Positions 16,395-26,331 of a stretch of DNA of 64,000 nucleotides are shown here, one piece after another. The DNA is taken from contig URLJ01000006.1 in assembly GCA_900548675.1 (NCBI GenBank), forward strand, positions 1-64,000. Reading direction: 5' to 3'. Within the stretch, counting starts at the first letter, position 1, and every line of letters starts with the position of its first letter. Source of the DNA: an uncultured Mollicutes bacterium (GTDB lineage Bacteria > Bacillota_I > Bacilli_A > ML615J-28 > CAG-313). The translations under genes were made by a program, and so were the position numbers. The notes beneath the pieces were generated by a model. It was not told the origin of the DNA. It did not search any database and saw only the letters and a program-made list of their open reading frames with translations.

Positions 16395-18715
16395 TGAAAA
16401 AAATAAAATCAAAATTTAAAATAATTTTTAGTATACTTCTATTAGTATTAATATTCAGTAAAGGTCTAAAACTTGTAAATGCTAGTACCACTAAAGAATA
16501 TTCATCTAAAATATCTTGTGAAGAAGAAGTATTACTTCACGAAGAACACTTAGAAAAAATTTATGGCGTTAAAGAACAATACATACTAGGTAAAGTTTAT
16601 GATGATATGGTGCTATATGAAGAAGAACAGCGAATTTATAATATCGAATGTACATATTTATCACACGCTTTTAAGGATGAGTTAGTTTACATATTAGGAG
16701 AGTTAAAAAATGAAAACGATGAACCCGTAAAAAAACTACTAATATTTAACACATTTAACTATAAAGAACAACAAATTGAACTAGACTTTAATGCAAAGTT
16801 TTTGATATGGTACAAAGATGCTCTTTTTGTAGGAGGAGAAGAAAATGAAGATGCTGTCATAAAAAAACTAAATGATAATAACACTTTTTCCGTGTATTGT
16901 CTTTATGGAACAGAATATGAATCATTTACTTCAGCTATAGTTTTTGAAGATGAATTGTATCTCACAGGTGTAAAAGATGCTCATACCAAAGGGGAATTTT
17001 ATAAAAATGTTGGTTCTGTTAATGAAATAAAAGCTTTTACTTGTAAGATGAGTGTCATGGGGGCATTTAGTGAATTTAGTTTTTATAATCATTGTGAAAA
17101 AAATGAAGAAGCCCGTTTTATTACAAATACTAAAAGTTTATATTTAATTGTAACACCAAAAAATTTATTAAATAATGAAGAATATTTATATCGTTATACT
17201 GATCACAAATTTGTTTATCAAAAAGAGTTACCACAAACAAAATATATCTTAACGATGATAGGAAAACTGATGGCGCTTGAAGAAGACATCTTAAATGAAA
17301 AAATAGTAAGGATTAGTGGTGTGTTTAATGAAAATGGAAATACTACAAAAATACCCCTTGTGGAAAAGGATAATATAACGTGCTACTATATTCAAAATAC
17401 TGAAACTAACTTTTCATTTATCTATCTTAATAAAGGCATTTTATACAAAGATTTAATTACGGAATATCATTTTGATATTTGTATGCCATTAGTATTAGAT
17501 CTTGAAACTATAGGGCTCGATTTTACTAAAGATTTAAACAATACGCCTTATTATAAGATATCTTCATATTTTTATGATGTAAAATTAATGGTGCGAGAAA
17601 TAGATCCTTATTTAATAAAACAAATAAGTGGTAAGTATCATTTAACGTTTGACATTATCTTAGATAAAGATGGTGATAATAAATTTAATTTTGAAGATGA
17701 CCTTTTAATTAAAACATCTTGTAATATCCGTAATAATGGTATATACGAAACAGGTATTACGCTCAAGTTTTTAGGAAAAGCGGAATTAGATGGAGTAAAA
17801 ATTTTAAATGGCCATACCATAAAAGAAGAAGGTGAGCATCGTTTAATTTTAGTTAATAATCTTGGGGAAAGTGTGACTATCAATTTCACTTTGGTCAATA
17901 ACTACTTGGGTGATAAAGAGATAGAAGTAATAGATGCGGCGTATAAAAATTCCAAAAAAGAATGCGAGATCCTCTTTGATTTAAATTTAACAATAGAAGA
18001 ACTAGAAAATAGTTATGTAATAATAAATGATGAAGAGTACCCCTTAAAGAAAAAAGATGATAACATCATCGTGACATACCCCCTGTTAAGTAAAGCAACT
18101 AAAGTTCTTAAAATATCCCAAATTGTAACTCCTAAAACAACTTATGATGTTGATCAGGTAATAAGTGTTAGAAGAAAAAAAGAAATGCCTAAAATAGATG
18201 TTGTAGAACAAAAGAGTGATGATCTTTTTTTGAACATTAATATTAGTGATCCGGATTTAACAATAAAATTTTATGAGATAGAATTAATTAAAGCAGATGA
18301 GGTTATCAGTAATTATCGCTCATATTTAAAGAATCTTTCCATCAAAACCAAAAAAGGTTCATATAAATATGTAGGATACATATGTTATGAAGATGATAAT
18401 TTAGAACTAAAAAGAGTACCGATATTTACCTATGAAGGTGATTTTAATAGAGAAATCAAAGATTTTATTACAACAAAATATAAAAAAGTATCTGATGAAG
18501 AATTTAGTATGGAGTTATGTATCGATGCTGGAAACCATAGTATTAAGAAAACCAATATCGAAATAGGTGATTTAAATGTAACTTCTAAATATGAATATAA
18601 ATTAGATTATAAAACGATTATCATTGTTTTTATAATATCATCTAGCATAATAGCCTCTACCATAATTGTTAGATATATCATAAAAAAATTAAAGGCAAAA
18701 AAAGTAAAAATATAA
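16391..18715 (+). CDS. Exported protein of unknown function, paralogous partner of the preceding gene
   Basis: 774 residues with the same architecture as the gene before it: N-terminal hydrophobic segment (residues 11-28), long extracellular part, single C-terminal helix near residues 744-764 and a Lys-rich tail. Beta-propeller-like blades are suggested by VYILGELKNEN, ALFVGGEENED and ELYLTGVKDA. Near residues 459-486 FLGKA, GHTI and EEGEHRLIL match the module in the upstream protein, after an Asp-rich DKDGDNKFNFEDD stretch that may bind calcium. Start is GTG 16391 or ATG 16394, overlapping the previous stop. Function unknown; the pair may form a heteromer. Confidence 0.78.
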   Translation: MMKKIKSKFKIIFSILLLVLIFSKGLKLVNASTTKEYSSKISCEEEVLLHEEHLEKIYGVKEQYILGKVYDDMVLYEEEQRIYNIECTYLSHAFKDELVYILGELKNENDEPVKKLLIFNTFNYKEQQIELDFNAKFLIWYKDALFVGGEENEDAVIKKLNDNNTFSVYCLYGTEYESFTSAIVFEDELYLTGVKDAHTKGEFYKNVGSVNEIKAFTCKMSVMGAFSEFSFYNHCEKNEEARFITNTKSLYLIVTPKNLLNNEEYLYRYTDHKFVYQKELPQTKYILTMIGKLMALEEDILNEKIVRISGVFNENGNTTKIPLVEKDNITCYYIQNTETNFSFIYLNKGILYKDLITEYHFDICMPLVLDLETIGLDFTKDLNNTPYYKISSYFYDVKLMVREIDPYLIKQISGKYHLTFDIILDKDGDNKFNFEDDLLIKTSCNIRNNGIYETGITLKFLGKAELDGVKILNGHTIKEEGEHRLILVNNLGESVTINFTLVNNYLGDKEIEVIDAAYKNSKKECEILFDLNLTIEELENSYVIINDEEYPLKKKDDNIIVTYPLLSKATKVLKISQIVTPKTTYDVDQVISVRRKKEMPKIDVVEQKSDDLFLNINISDPDLTIKFYEIELIKADEVISNYRSYLKNLSIKTKKGSYKYVGYICYEDDNLELKRVPIFTYEGDFNREIKDFITTKYKKVSDEEFSMELCIDAGNHSIKKTNIEIGDLNVTSKYEYKLDYKTIIIVFIISSSIIASTIIVRYIIKKLKAKKVKI

Positions 18716-18745
18716 AAAAAACTAACACTTTTAATAAAACTGTGG

Positions 18746-18751
18746 TAAAAT
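18746..18751 (+). promoter_or_regulatory. Extended -10 promoter of the small lipoprotein gene
   Basis: GTGGTAAAATAAAA, 34 bases upstream of the start codon; a weak CTAACA lies 18 bases further up. Confidence 0.5.
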
Positions 18752-18784
18752 AAAATTGAAAAGACTAGTTAAAGGGGAGTACAA

Positions 18785-19120
18785 ATGCATAAAGTTACAA
18801 AAGCGATAATACTATTATTTTTTAGTATAAGTTTAATAGGGTGTACTGATAAGAATGTTGACGACGACAAAGTTGACATTAATTTTAAGGTTATGGGAGT
18901 AGTAAAAACAGTAGAAGTAACTAAAGGGACGGTTATAACCAAAGATATGGTTCCTGTTAGCGATTTATACGAAACGTTTGAATTATATTATGATATGGAT
19001 TATAGAGAAGTTTACAATAATGAAGCAATTTATGATGATGTAACTATTTATGTTAAAATAATTATTTTGCCTCCTTTAGAAAATGAAATTAATCAACAAG
19101 AGAGTCTTCTAAAGTTTTAA
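18785..19120 (+). CDS. Small lipoprotein with InlB-like repeat domain
   Basis: 111 residues. Lipoprotein signal with lipobox LIGC (Cys near residue 20). The mature part, from VDINFKVMG through FELYYDMDYREVY to DVTIYVKI, follows the pattern of a single Listeria-Bacteroides (InlB B-type) repeat, a small beta domain common in surface proteins of Firmicutes. AAAGGGGAG precedes ATG. It follows the two exported proteins on its own promoter and ends at a terminator. A role in adhesion or in partnering with the upstream proteins is only a guess. Confidence 0.7.
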   Translation: MHKVTKAIILLFFSISLIGCTDKNVDDDKVDINFKVMGVVKTVEVTKGTVITKDMVPVSDLYETFELYYDMDYREVYNNEAIYDDVTIYVKIIILPPLENEINQQESLLKF

Positions 19121-19153
19121 AAAAAGAATAGTTGTAAAAAGCTAATACGTTAT

Positions 19154-19193
19154 AAAGAGTTAGTTATGTACTAAAAACTAACTCTTTTCTTTT
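19154..19193 (+). terminator. Rho-independent terminator
   Basis: AAAGAGTTAGT and ACTAACTCTTT form an 11-bp stem with a 12-base loop, followed by TCTTTTAT. Confidence 0.85.
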
Positions 19194-19274
19194 ATAAAAA
19201 AATAGTATTCAATTACATTCTGACTTTGTTGATACTGCTTGTGATAAGTTAAAGTTAAATAATTAATATTCACC

Positions 19275-19303
19275 TTGAAAAAAAAATTAAAAAATGATAT
19301 AAT
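19275..19303 (+). promoter_or_regulatory. SigA-type promoter of dnaE
   Basis: TTGAAA, a 17-base spacer and TATAAT, 30 bases before the dnaE start. Confidence 0.8.
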
Positions 19304-19333
19304 AAACTGAAGAAATATTGTTAATGGAGGTGT

Positions 19334-22300
19334 ATGATGCTGTTAACAGCTTTGAATGTAAAAACTGAATATTCTATGCTGCAGAGCGTTTGTCGTATCG
19401 CACCATTAATGGAAAAAGCCAAAGCATTAGGTTATCAATCGCTTGCGATTATGGATGTTGGCAATATGCATGGCGTAATTAAATTTTATGAAGCAGCCGT
19501 TAAAAATTATCTTAAACCCATAATAGGGTGTGAAGTTAATGTTACAATTAATGAAGAAACTTATCAAGTATTGTTATATGCGATGGATAATTTTGGTTAT
19601 CAAAATTTAATGAAAATAGTTAGTTATGCAAAACTTCATAGTGGCGTGTTGCCGTATGAGTATTTAGATAGTCATGCAGTGGGAATTATGCTTTGTTTAC
19701 CTTGTGCATGTGAATGCTATCAAAAATTATTTTTAAATAATGTTAAAAAGTTTAAAAACATTATTGAAACATTTAAAATTATTACCCCATTTTGTTTTAT
19801 AGGACTATCTAACAGAACTTTAAAAGAAAAGCAAACATTTTCTAAACTGTATGATTTTGCTTTAAATAACAACTATACGCCAATTTATGTTCCTAGCATA
19901 TATTACCTAGAAAAAAGAAATCAAAAAACATATGCTGTTTTAAATGCGATTAGAAACAAAGTAATAAATGTGGAAGATGCGGAATATCACTTAGAGGATC
20001 CTTCAATTGAAAGTCAAGGTTTACCATCTTTATTAGTAGATAATACCAATAAGGCATCAACCTTATGTCAAGTTACTTTATCTTTTAGTGGTTATCATTT
20101 ACCTGAATACGAAAAAGGCCTCGATGCAGTTAATTACTTAAAAATGCTTGCTCAAAAAGGATTAACAAAAAGAATAAAAGGTCAAAACGTCGATTATAAA
20201 CGATATCAAAGACGTTTAGCATATGAGTTGGATACTATTCACAAAATGGGTTTTGATGATTATTTTTTAATCGTTTGGGATTTTGTCAAATATGCTAAAA
20301 CGCATGACATTTTTGTAGGTCCCGGTAGAGGATCCGCTCCAGCATCGCTTGTTAGTTATTCTTTAGGAATAACAGATATAGATCCAATGAAGTATGGCTT
20401 ACTTTTCGAACGTTTCTTAAATACTGAAAGAATAACAATGCCAGATATTGATATAGACTTTCCAGATGATAAACGTGATGAAGTGATTAAATATGTTGGT
20501 GAAAAATATGGAGCAGCGCGCACTGCACACATTGTTACATTTGGAACATTTGCGGCGCGTTCGGCTGTTAGAGATATCGCAAAAGTATTAAAACTAAATG
20601 ATGTGCGTTTGAATCAAATATTAAAGCATCTAAATAAAAATCCTTACAAGCCGATTAAAGAAATTGTTGAAGGTAGTGAAGATTTACAAGAATTGTGTGA
20701 AAATCATCCTGATATCAAAGAAACACTCGATATCGCTATAGAATTAGATGGTCTTCCTCGTAATACCTCAACACATGCAGCCGGTATTGTTATGACTAAA
20801 GAAGATTTAACAACTTATACGCCAGTTGATGTTGGATTAAATGGCATATACCAAACGCAATATGAATCTTCTGATTTAGAAAAAATAGGATTACTTAAAA
20901 CCGACTTTTTAGGCCTTAGAAATTTGACAATTATAAAAAAATGTGTTGATTTAATTAAAAATGATGAACCAAATTTTGAATTGCCAAAAGAGTATAATGA
21001 TCTTAAAACTTTCCAAATGATTACTAATGGTGATACGATGGGAGTTTTCCAATTAGAATCAGAAGGAATGCGGAAAGTTTTAAAAAATTTAAAAATCAAT
21101 GAGTTTATGGACATAGCGAGCGCTATAGCCTTATATAGACCTGGTCCAATGGATATCATCCCGACTTTCATTGCGAGAAAGAATAAAGAAGAAGAGATTA
21201 CTTACCCTCATCCCGACTTAGAGCCAATTCTTAAAAGTACTTATGGAACAATTGTGTATCAAGATCAAATAATTTTAATTGCTTGGCGTTTTGCAGGTTA
21301 CACGTTAGGAGAGGCTGATGTATTAAGAAGAGCTGTCTCCAAAAAGAAAAAAGAAGTCTTAGAAGCCGAAAAGGTTCGTTTTATTGAAAAGTCTGTCAAA
21401 AAAGGATATTCCGAAGAAACCGCGACGGTTATTTATGACTATATCGTAAAATTTGCTAATTATGGTTTTAACAAAGCCCATAGTATAGCTTATGCGGTTG
21501 TAGCGTATCTTACAGCTTATCTTAAATGTCATTATCCTGCGTATTATTTTTCAACATTAACTTCAAGCATCATCGGCTCTTCTTCAATGCTTGAGACATA
21601 TCAAAAAGAAATGAATAAGTGTGGAATAAAACTTTACCAACCAACTATTAATTATAGTACAAATGAATGTGTCATTAAGACAGGGAAAAAGAACGGTACA
21701 AAGTTTATTTGTTTACCTCTTACGGCGATTAATGGTTTTGGTGAAATGAAATATCAGAGTCTTTTAACTATCCGTAATGAAGGTTTGTTTAAAGATTTTG
21801 AAGATTTTATTTTAAGAGTTAAAGATAGTCTTGCCCCTTCATTGATTGAAAACATTATATATAGTGGGGCTCTAGATGAATTCAAAGTGACTAAAAAAGC
21901 GATGATTGAAACATACGCTGTAATAATTAATAAGAGTCAATATGCTTTTATTGATAATCTTCTTAAAACAGCTTATACTGATGAAGAATACCCATATGTT
22001 TATTTGTTAGAAAAAGAAAAAGAAATGTTAGGTATAAACATTCATTATAATTTCTTACATCAATATGAACATTTATATAAGAGCATGGGTCTTATTAAAC
22101 TGAAAGAAGTAAAAGAAAAAACGTCAGTAATGACGCTCGGAATAATTAAAAAGAAAAAAGAAGTTAAAACAACAAAAGGTGAAGTAATGTGTTTTATCAC
22201 TATTTCTGATGATGATACTGAACTAGAATGCACATTATTCTCGGCAGTTTATGCAAAATATCAAAATATTGCCGTACACCAAGTGTATATAATTTCTGGA

Positions 22301-22360
22301 AGAATTGAGATGCGCAAAAATGCGAAACAGTTAATTGTTGAAGAAATGCGATTAGTTTAA
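19334..22360 (+). CDS. dnaE: DNA polymerase III alpha subunit, DnaE type
   Basis: 1008 residues, a little shorter than Bacillus DnaE. The palm motif with catalytic acidic residues is clear (MPDIDIDFPDDKRDEV), as are GPGRGSAPASLVSY and the late NYGFNKAHSIAYAVVAY block. A C-terminal OB-fold follows. The N-terminal PHP domain reads VKTEYSML where metal-binding homologues have HxHS/T, and AIMDVGNMHG where they have a DH pair, so the PHP metal site looks lost. It lacks the 3'-5' exonuclease of PolC. GGAGG sits 3 bases from ATG 19334 and 6 from ATG 19337, so the second Met is the likelier start. No terminator follows; it may run into the ROK kinase. Confidence 0.95.
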   Translation: MMLLTALNVKTEYSMLQSVCRIAPLMEKAKALGYQSLAIMDVGNMHGVIKFYEAAVKNYLKPIIGCEVNVTINEETYQVLLYAMDNFGYQNLMKIVSYAKLHSGVLPYEYLDSHAVGIMLCLPCACECYQKLFLNNVKKFKNIIETFKIITPFCFIGLSNRTLKEKQTFSKLYDFALNNNYTPIYVPSIYYLEKRNQKTYAVLNAIRNKVINVEDAEYHLEDPSIESQGLPSLLVDNTNKASTLCQVTLSFSGYHLPEYEKGLDAVNYLKMLAQKGLTKRIKGQNVDYKRYQRRLAYELDTIHKMGFDDYFLIVWDFVKYAKTHDIFVGPGRGSAPASLVSYSLGITDIDPMKYGLLFERFLNTERITMPDIDIDFPDDKRDEVIKYVGEKYGAARTAHIVTFGTFAARSAVRDIAKVLKLNDVRLNQILKHLNKNPYKPIKEIVEGSEDLQELCENHPDIKETLDIAIELDGLPRNTSTHAAGIVMTKEDLTTYTPVDVGLNGIYQTQYESSDLEKIGLLKTDFLGLRNLTIIKKCVDLIKNDEPNFELPKEYNDLKTFQMITNGDTMGVFQLESEGMRKVLKNLKINEFMDIASAIALYRPGPMDIIPTFIARKNKEEEITYPHPDLEPILKSTYGTIVYQDQIILIAWRFAGYTLGEADVLRRAVSKKKKEVLEAEKVRFIEKSVKKGYSEETATVIYDYIVKFANYGFNKAHSIAYAVVAYLTAYLKCHYPAYYFSTLTSSIIGSSSMLETYQKEMNKCGIKLYQPTINYSTNECVIKTGKKNGTKFICLPLTAINGFGEMKYQSLLTIRNEGLFKDFEDFILRVKDSLAPSLIENIIYSGALDEFKVTKKAMIETYAVIINKSQYAFIDNLLKTAYTDEEYPYVYLLEKEKEMLGINIHYNFLHQYEHLYKSMGLIKLKEVKEKTSVMTLGIIKKKKEVKTTKGEVMCFITISDDDTELECTLFSAVYAKYQNIAVHQVYIISGRIEMRKNAKQLIVEEMRLV

Positions 22361-22405
22361 ATATAAATGAATTAAAATCAAAATAAAAAAGAAAGGGGAA
22401 TAAAT

Positions 22406-23293
22406 ATGAAAGTATTATGCTATGACATCGGTGGAACAGACATAAAATATGGGGTAGTAGAAGACGGTAAAATAATATATAAAAGCAGTATGAAAACATC
22501 CCCTGATTTAGGAAGGGAATCACTTGAAGAAAGATTAATTGAAGTTGGAAAAGAAATTACCAAAAAATATGATGTAAAAGCGGTGGGAATTAGTTCATCT
22601 GGTTCGATTGATTGTGAAACAGGAAAAGTCTTAATCCCTGGTGATAAAATTAAAATAATGAAAGATATGGATTTTTCTAAACTTTTCTATGAAAACTTAG
22701 GTTTAATAGTAGCTGCTGATAATGATGTTAATTGTTTTGGTGAAGCTGAAAGTAGAACGGGCGCAGGCATTAAATATGATAACTTTTTAATGATGACAAT
22801 TGGTACAGGAATTGGTGGCGCGATAATATATGAAGATAAAGTTATGCATGGTTTAAATTATAATGCGGGTGAATTTGGAAGAATGCTCTTGGGAGATACA
22901 AAATTTGAAGATTTAGCATCAACTTCTGCTCTCATTAAAAATGCCAAAAAAGCAGGTTTAGGTGTTGATAATGGCCTGGCTTTATATAAATTATATGATG
23001 AGAAAAATCCACTTGCATTAAAAGTAATTGGTGAATTCTATCATTACCTTGCGATAGGAATCGCTAATCTCGTTTATATATTTAATCCCGAAGCTATCAT
23101 GATTGGTGGAGGAATTTCAAATCGTGAAACTTTAACCGATGAAATAAAAGTTGAACTTAAAAAAATACTGCAACCAGAATTTTTCAATACAATTACGATT
23201 GAAAATTCTATTCATAAAAATGAAGGGGGCCTAATTGGCGCTTACTTCAATGCTGTAAATAAGTTAAATACAATGAATAATAGAAAGGGCTAA
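22406..23293 (+). CDS. ROK family sugar kinase
   Basis: 295 residues. N-terminal ATP motif YDIGGTDIKYGVV, catalytic DNDVNCFGEAE near residue 112, TIGTGIGGAI near residue 132, and NAGEFGRM near residue 154. The Cys-rich zinc loop (CxCGxxGC) of glucokinase and NagC-type ROK proteins is absent, as in some glycoside kinases. Directly downstream are a phosphoglucomutase and glucose-6-phosphate isomerase, so glucose or a glucoside is a likely substrate, but this is inferred. AAAGGGG lies upstream of ATG. The gap to the next gene is 4 bases. Confidence 0.88.
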   Translation: MKVLCYDIGGTDIKYGVVEDGKIIYKSSMKTSPDLGRESLEERLIEVGKEITKKYDVKAVGISSSGSIDCETGKVLIPGDKIKIMKDMDFSKLFYENLGLIVAADNDVNCFGEAESRTGAGIKYDNFLMMTIGTGIGGAIIYEDKVMHGLNYNAGEFGRMLLGDTKFEDLASTSALIKNAKKAGLGVDNGLALYKLYDEKNPLALKVIGEFYHYLAIGIANLVYIFNPEAIMIGGGISNRETLTDEIKVELKKILQPEFFNTITIENSIHKNEGGLIGAYFNAVNKLNTMNNRKG

Positions 23294-23297
23294 AATT

Positions 23298-25001
23298 ATG
23301 ACAGAAGAAATTAAAAACAAAATCACAAGTTGGCGTAATTTTGAAGGTTTGGAACCATCTTTAAGAAAAGAACTTGAAAGCTTAACAGAAGAAAAATTGG
23401 TTGATGCTTTTTATACTGATTTAGCATTCGGTACAGGTGGCTTAAGAGGTGTGATGGGTGTTGGAACCAATCGAATGAATATATATGTTATTCAAAAAGC
23501 AACCTATGGATTTTACTTATATATGAAAGAGCATTTTGATGATCTTGAAACACGCGGTGTGGTTATTTCATATGATTGTCGTCATCATTCTTTTGATTTT
23601 GCGAAAGCGGCAGCAGCAGTTCTTGGCGCAGCAGGTGTAAAGGTATATTTATTTAGTAGTCTTCGCCCAACACCAGAACTCAGTTTCGCAGTTCGTTACT
23701 TAAAATGTGCTGGGGGAATAATGGTTACGGCTAGTCATAATCCACCTGAATATAATGGTTATAAAGTTTATGATAGTGAAGGTTGCCAATTAGTTCCTGA
23801 ATTAGCTGATGAAGTAATAGAAAAAATTGAAGGAATTGAAGATTTATTCAGTATTAAAACGGCAGATTTCGAAACTTTGGCCGCAAATGGTACAATAAAA
23901 ATGATCGATGAAATTGTCGATAAACCTTATCTAGATATGGTAAAAACGGTAAAAGTTCAAGATGTACCGAAAAACAACATTAAAATTGTTTTTACCCCTC
24001 TTCATGGAACAGCCAGTGTTCATCTTGTAAAATTACTACGTGAAGAAGGTTATGATGTAACTCCAGTTGCATCACAAATGATACCAGATGGATCTTTCTC
24101 AACGGTTAAATCTCCTAACCCTGAAGAAGCTAGTGCTTTTAAATGTGCTTTGGAATTAGGAAAAGAAGTAAAAGCAGATGTTTTAATTGCGACTGACCCT
24201 GATGCGGATAGAATGGGGATCGCTGCCATTAATCCTAAGACAAATGAATATCAATTATTAACAGGAAATCAAACAGGTGCAATCCTTTTAGATTATCTTG
24301 TAAAATATCGTCCTCATGGTGATAACGCTTATGTTTTCAATACTATTGTAACATCTAATATTGCGAAAGCTATTTGTGATAAAAATAACCTTCATCTTGT
24401 TCAAACTTTAACAGGATTTAAATTCATTGGCGAACAAGCGCATTTATTAGAGTTAAGCGGTGGAGAATTCTTCTTTGGTTATGAAGAATCCTATGGTTAT
24501 GTAATTAAAGATTTTGTTCGTGATAAAGATTCCTTCCAAGCATCACTTTTGCTTGCTGAAGTAGCATCTTTCTATAAAACTCAAAATAAAACTTTAATTG
24601 AAGTATTACATGATATATACAAAGAGTATGGTTTCCATCAAGAAGGTGTTCAAAACATTTACTTGAAAGGAATTGAAGGCAGTGAACGTATTGAAAGAAT
24701 TATGAGATATTTCCAATCATTAAAAATTACGGAAATAGCAGGTAAGAGTATCAATACAATTGAAGATTATGATAAAGGCTTACGTTATCAAAAAGGCAAA
24801 ACGAGTGCCATTACTCTTCCAAAATCGCTTGTTTTAAAGTATATATTTGAAGATGGTGGATGGTTTGTATTGAGACCTTCAGGAACAGAACCAAAACTAA
24901 AAATATATATTGCGATAGTAGCTAAAGATGAAAAAGAAGCATCAACTTTTATTGAGAGATTAAAAGGAATAATCGATGCATTGATAGGAGAAGTGAAATA
25001 A
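23298..25001 (+). CDS. pgcA: Alpha-phosphoglucomutase / phosphomannomutase
   Basis: 567 residues, the size of the Firmicute PgcA class. All four active-site loops are present: phosphoserine loop TASHNPPEYNGYK near residue 145, metal loop DPDADRMG near residue 303, sugar loop GYEESYGY near residue 395, and phosphate loop RPSGTEPK near residue 530. It interconverts glucose-1-phosphate and glucose-6-phosphate for wall and lipid glycosylation. It lies between the ROK kinase and pgi and overlaps the latter by one base. The symbol assumes orthology with Bacillus pgcA. Confidence 0.93.
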   Translation: MTEEIKNKITSWRNFEGLEPSLRKELESLTEEKLVDAFYTDLAFGTGGLRGVMGVGTNRMNIYVIQKATYGFYLYMKEHFDDLETRGVVISYDCRHHSFDFAKAAAAVLGAAGVKVYLFSSLRPTPELSFAVRYLKCAGGIMVTASHNPPEYNGYKVYDSEGCQLVPELADEVIEKIEGIEDLFSIKTADFETLAANGTIKMIDEIVDKPYLDMVKTVKVQDVPKNNIKIVFTPLHGTASVHLVKLLREEGYDVTPVASQMIPDGSFSTVKSPNPEEASAFKCALELGKEVKADVLIATDPDADRMGIAAINPKTNEYQLLTGNQTGAILLDYLVKYRPHGDNAYVFNTIVTSNIAKAICDKNNLHLVQTLTGFKFIGEQAHLLELSGGEFFFGYEESYGYVIKDFVRDKDSFQASLLLAEVASFYKTQNKTLIEVLHDIYKEYGFHQEGVQNIYLKGIEGSERIERIMRYFQSLKITEIAGKSINTIEDYDKGLRYQKGKTSAITLPKSLVLKYIFEDGGWFVLRPSGTEPKLKIYIAIVAKDEKEASTFIERLKGIIDALIGEVK

Positions 25002-26326
25002 TGTTGCGATTTAAATATGAAAATGCCTTAACAAGCGAAGAATTACTAACATATAAAGAAAATGCTAAAAGAGCTTATTTAACCCTTATTTCTAAAAAAG
25101 GTGAAGGAAATGATTTTTTAGGTTGGCTAAAATGGCCTTTTGAATATGACAAAGAAGAATATCAAAGAATAAAAAGCGCAGCCCTTACTATTAAAGCGAC
25201 ATCAAAAGTTTTAGTAGTTGTAGGAATAGGTGGATCATATCTTGGAGCTAAAGCTGTTATAGAAGCATTAAGCCCATATTTCAAAAAAAATAGGGGTGTT
25301 GAAGTAATATTTGCAGGAAATACTTTATCATCAAGTTATCTATATGAATTATTATCATACTTAAGAAACTGTGATTTTTCAGTAAATGTTATTTCTAAAT
25401 CAGGTACAACAACCGAACCAGCTATCACTTTTAGATGTTTAAAAGATCTTCTAGAAGAAAAATATGGAGCGTTAGGAGCTGCAAAACGTATTTATGCGAC
25501 TACTGATGCGAAAAAAGGAGCTTTAAGAACGCAAGCAACTGAATTAGGTTATGAAACCTTTATTGTTCCAGACGACATTGGTGGAAGATATTCTGTCTTT
25601 ACTGCCGTAGGTTTACTACCTATTATCGCAAGTGGTATAGATACTGATGAATTACTAAAAGGTGCTCGTGCTGCTTCTCTCGATGCTTACCGCCTACCTT
25701 TTGAAGAAAATGCGGCATTACAATACGCTGCTGCTCGTCGTTTTCTTTATGCTAAAGAAAAAGAGGTTGAATGTTTAGTAACATATGAACCTAAATTAGC
25801 TTATATAAGTGAGTGGTGGAAACAACTATTTGGTGAATCAGAAGGAAAAGACAATAAGGGAATATTCCCCGCAAGTTTAGTCTATTCAACCGATCTTCAT
25901 TCAATGGGACAATTCATTCAAGATGGAAAACGCATAATGTTTGAAACGGTCATTGAAGTACTTAGACCACAATATGATATGATGCTAAAATCTGCTGAAA
26001 ATAACCTTGATGGTATTAACTATTTAGCAGGTAAAACGTTAAACTACGTTAACCAAAAAGCAATGGAAGGTACTACTTTGGCCCACGTAGACGGAGGTGT
26101 ACCAAATTTAAAAATAGAAATTACGGCTGTTGATGAATATAATATTGGTTATTTATTATATTTCTTTATGTTTAGTTGTGGTATATCTTGTTATATGTTG
26201 GGTGTTAATCCATTTAATCAACCTGGTGTAGAAAGTTACAAAAAGAATATGTTCGCTTTACTTGGAAAACCAGGTTACGAAGAATTAAAAAAAGAATTAC
26301 AGGAAAGAAATAAAAAAGAGGAATAA
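25001..26326 (+). CDS. pgi: Glucose-6-phosphate isomerase
   Basis: 441 residues, the short Firmicute form. Signatures: VGIGGSYLGAKA near residue 72, SKSGTTTEP near residue 130, GGRYSVFTAVGLLP near residue 195, the catalytic FGESEGKD block, and the C-terminal NPFNQPGVESYK. It converts glucose-6-phosphate to fructose-6-phosphate in glycolysis. Start ATG overlaps the stop of the mutase; GGAG lies upstream. Five bases separate it from a lipoprotein gene, which is an unusual operon partner. Confidence 0.97.
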   Translation: MLRFKYENALTSEELLTYKENAKRAYLTLISKKGEGNDFLGWLKWPFEYDKEEYQRIKSAALTIKATSKVLVVVGIGGSYLGAKAVIEALSPYFKKNRGVEVIFAGNTLSSSYLYELLSYLRNCDFSVNVISKSGTTTEPAITFRCLKDLLEEKYGALGAAKRIYATTDAKKGALRTQATELGYETFIVPDDIGGRYSVFTAVGLLPIIASGIDTDELLKGARAASLDAYRLPFEENAALQYAAARRFLYAKEKEVECLVTYEPKLAYISEWWKQLFGESEGKDNKGIFPASLVYSTDLHSMGQFIQDGKRIMFETVIEVLRPQYDMMLKSAENNLDGINYLAGKTLNYVNQKAMEGTTLAHVDGGVPNLKIEITAVDEYNIGYLLYFFMFSCGISCYMLGVNPFNQPGVESYKKNMFALLGKPGYEELKKELQERNKKEE

Positions 26327-26331
26327 AAAAA

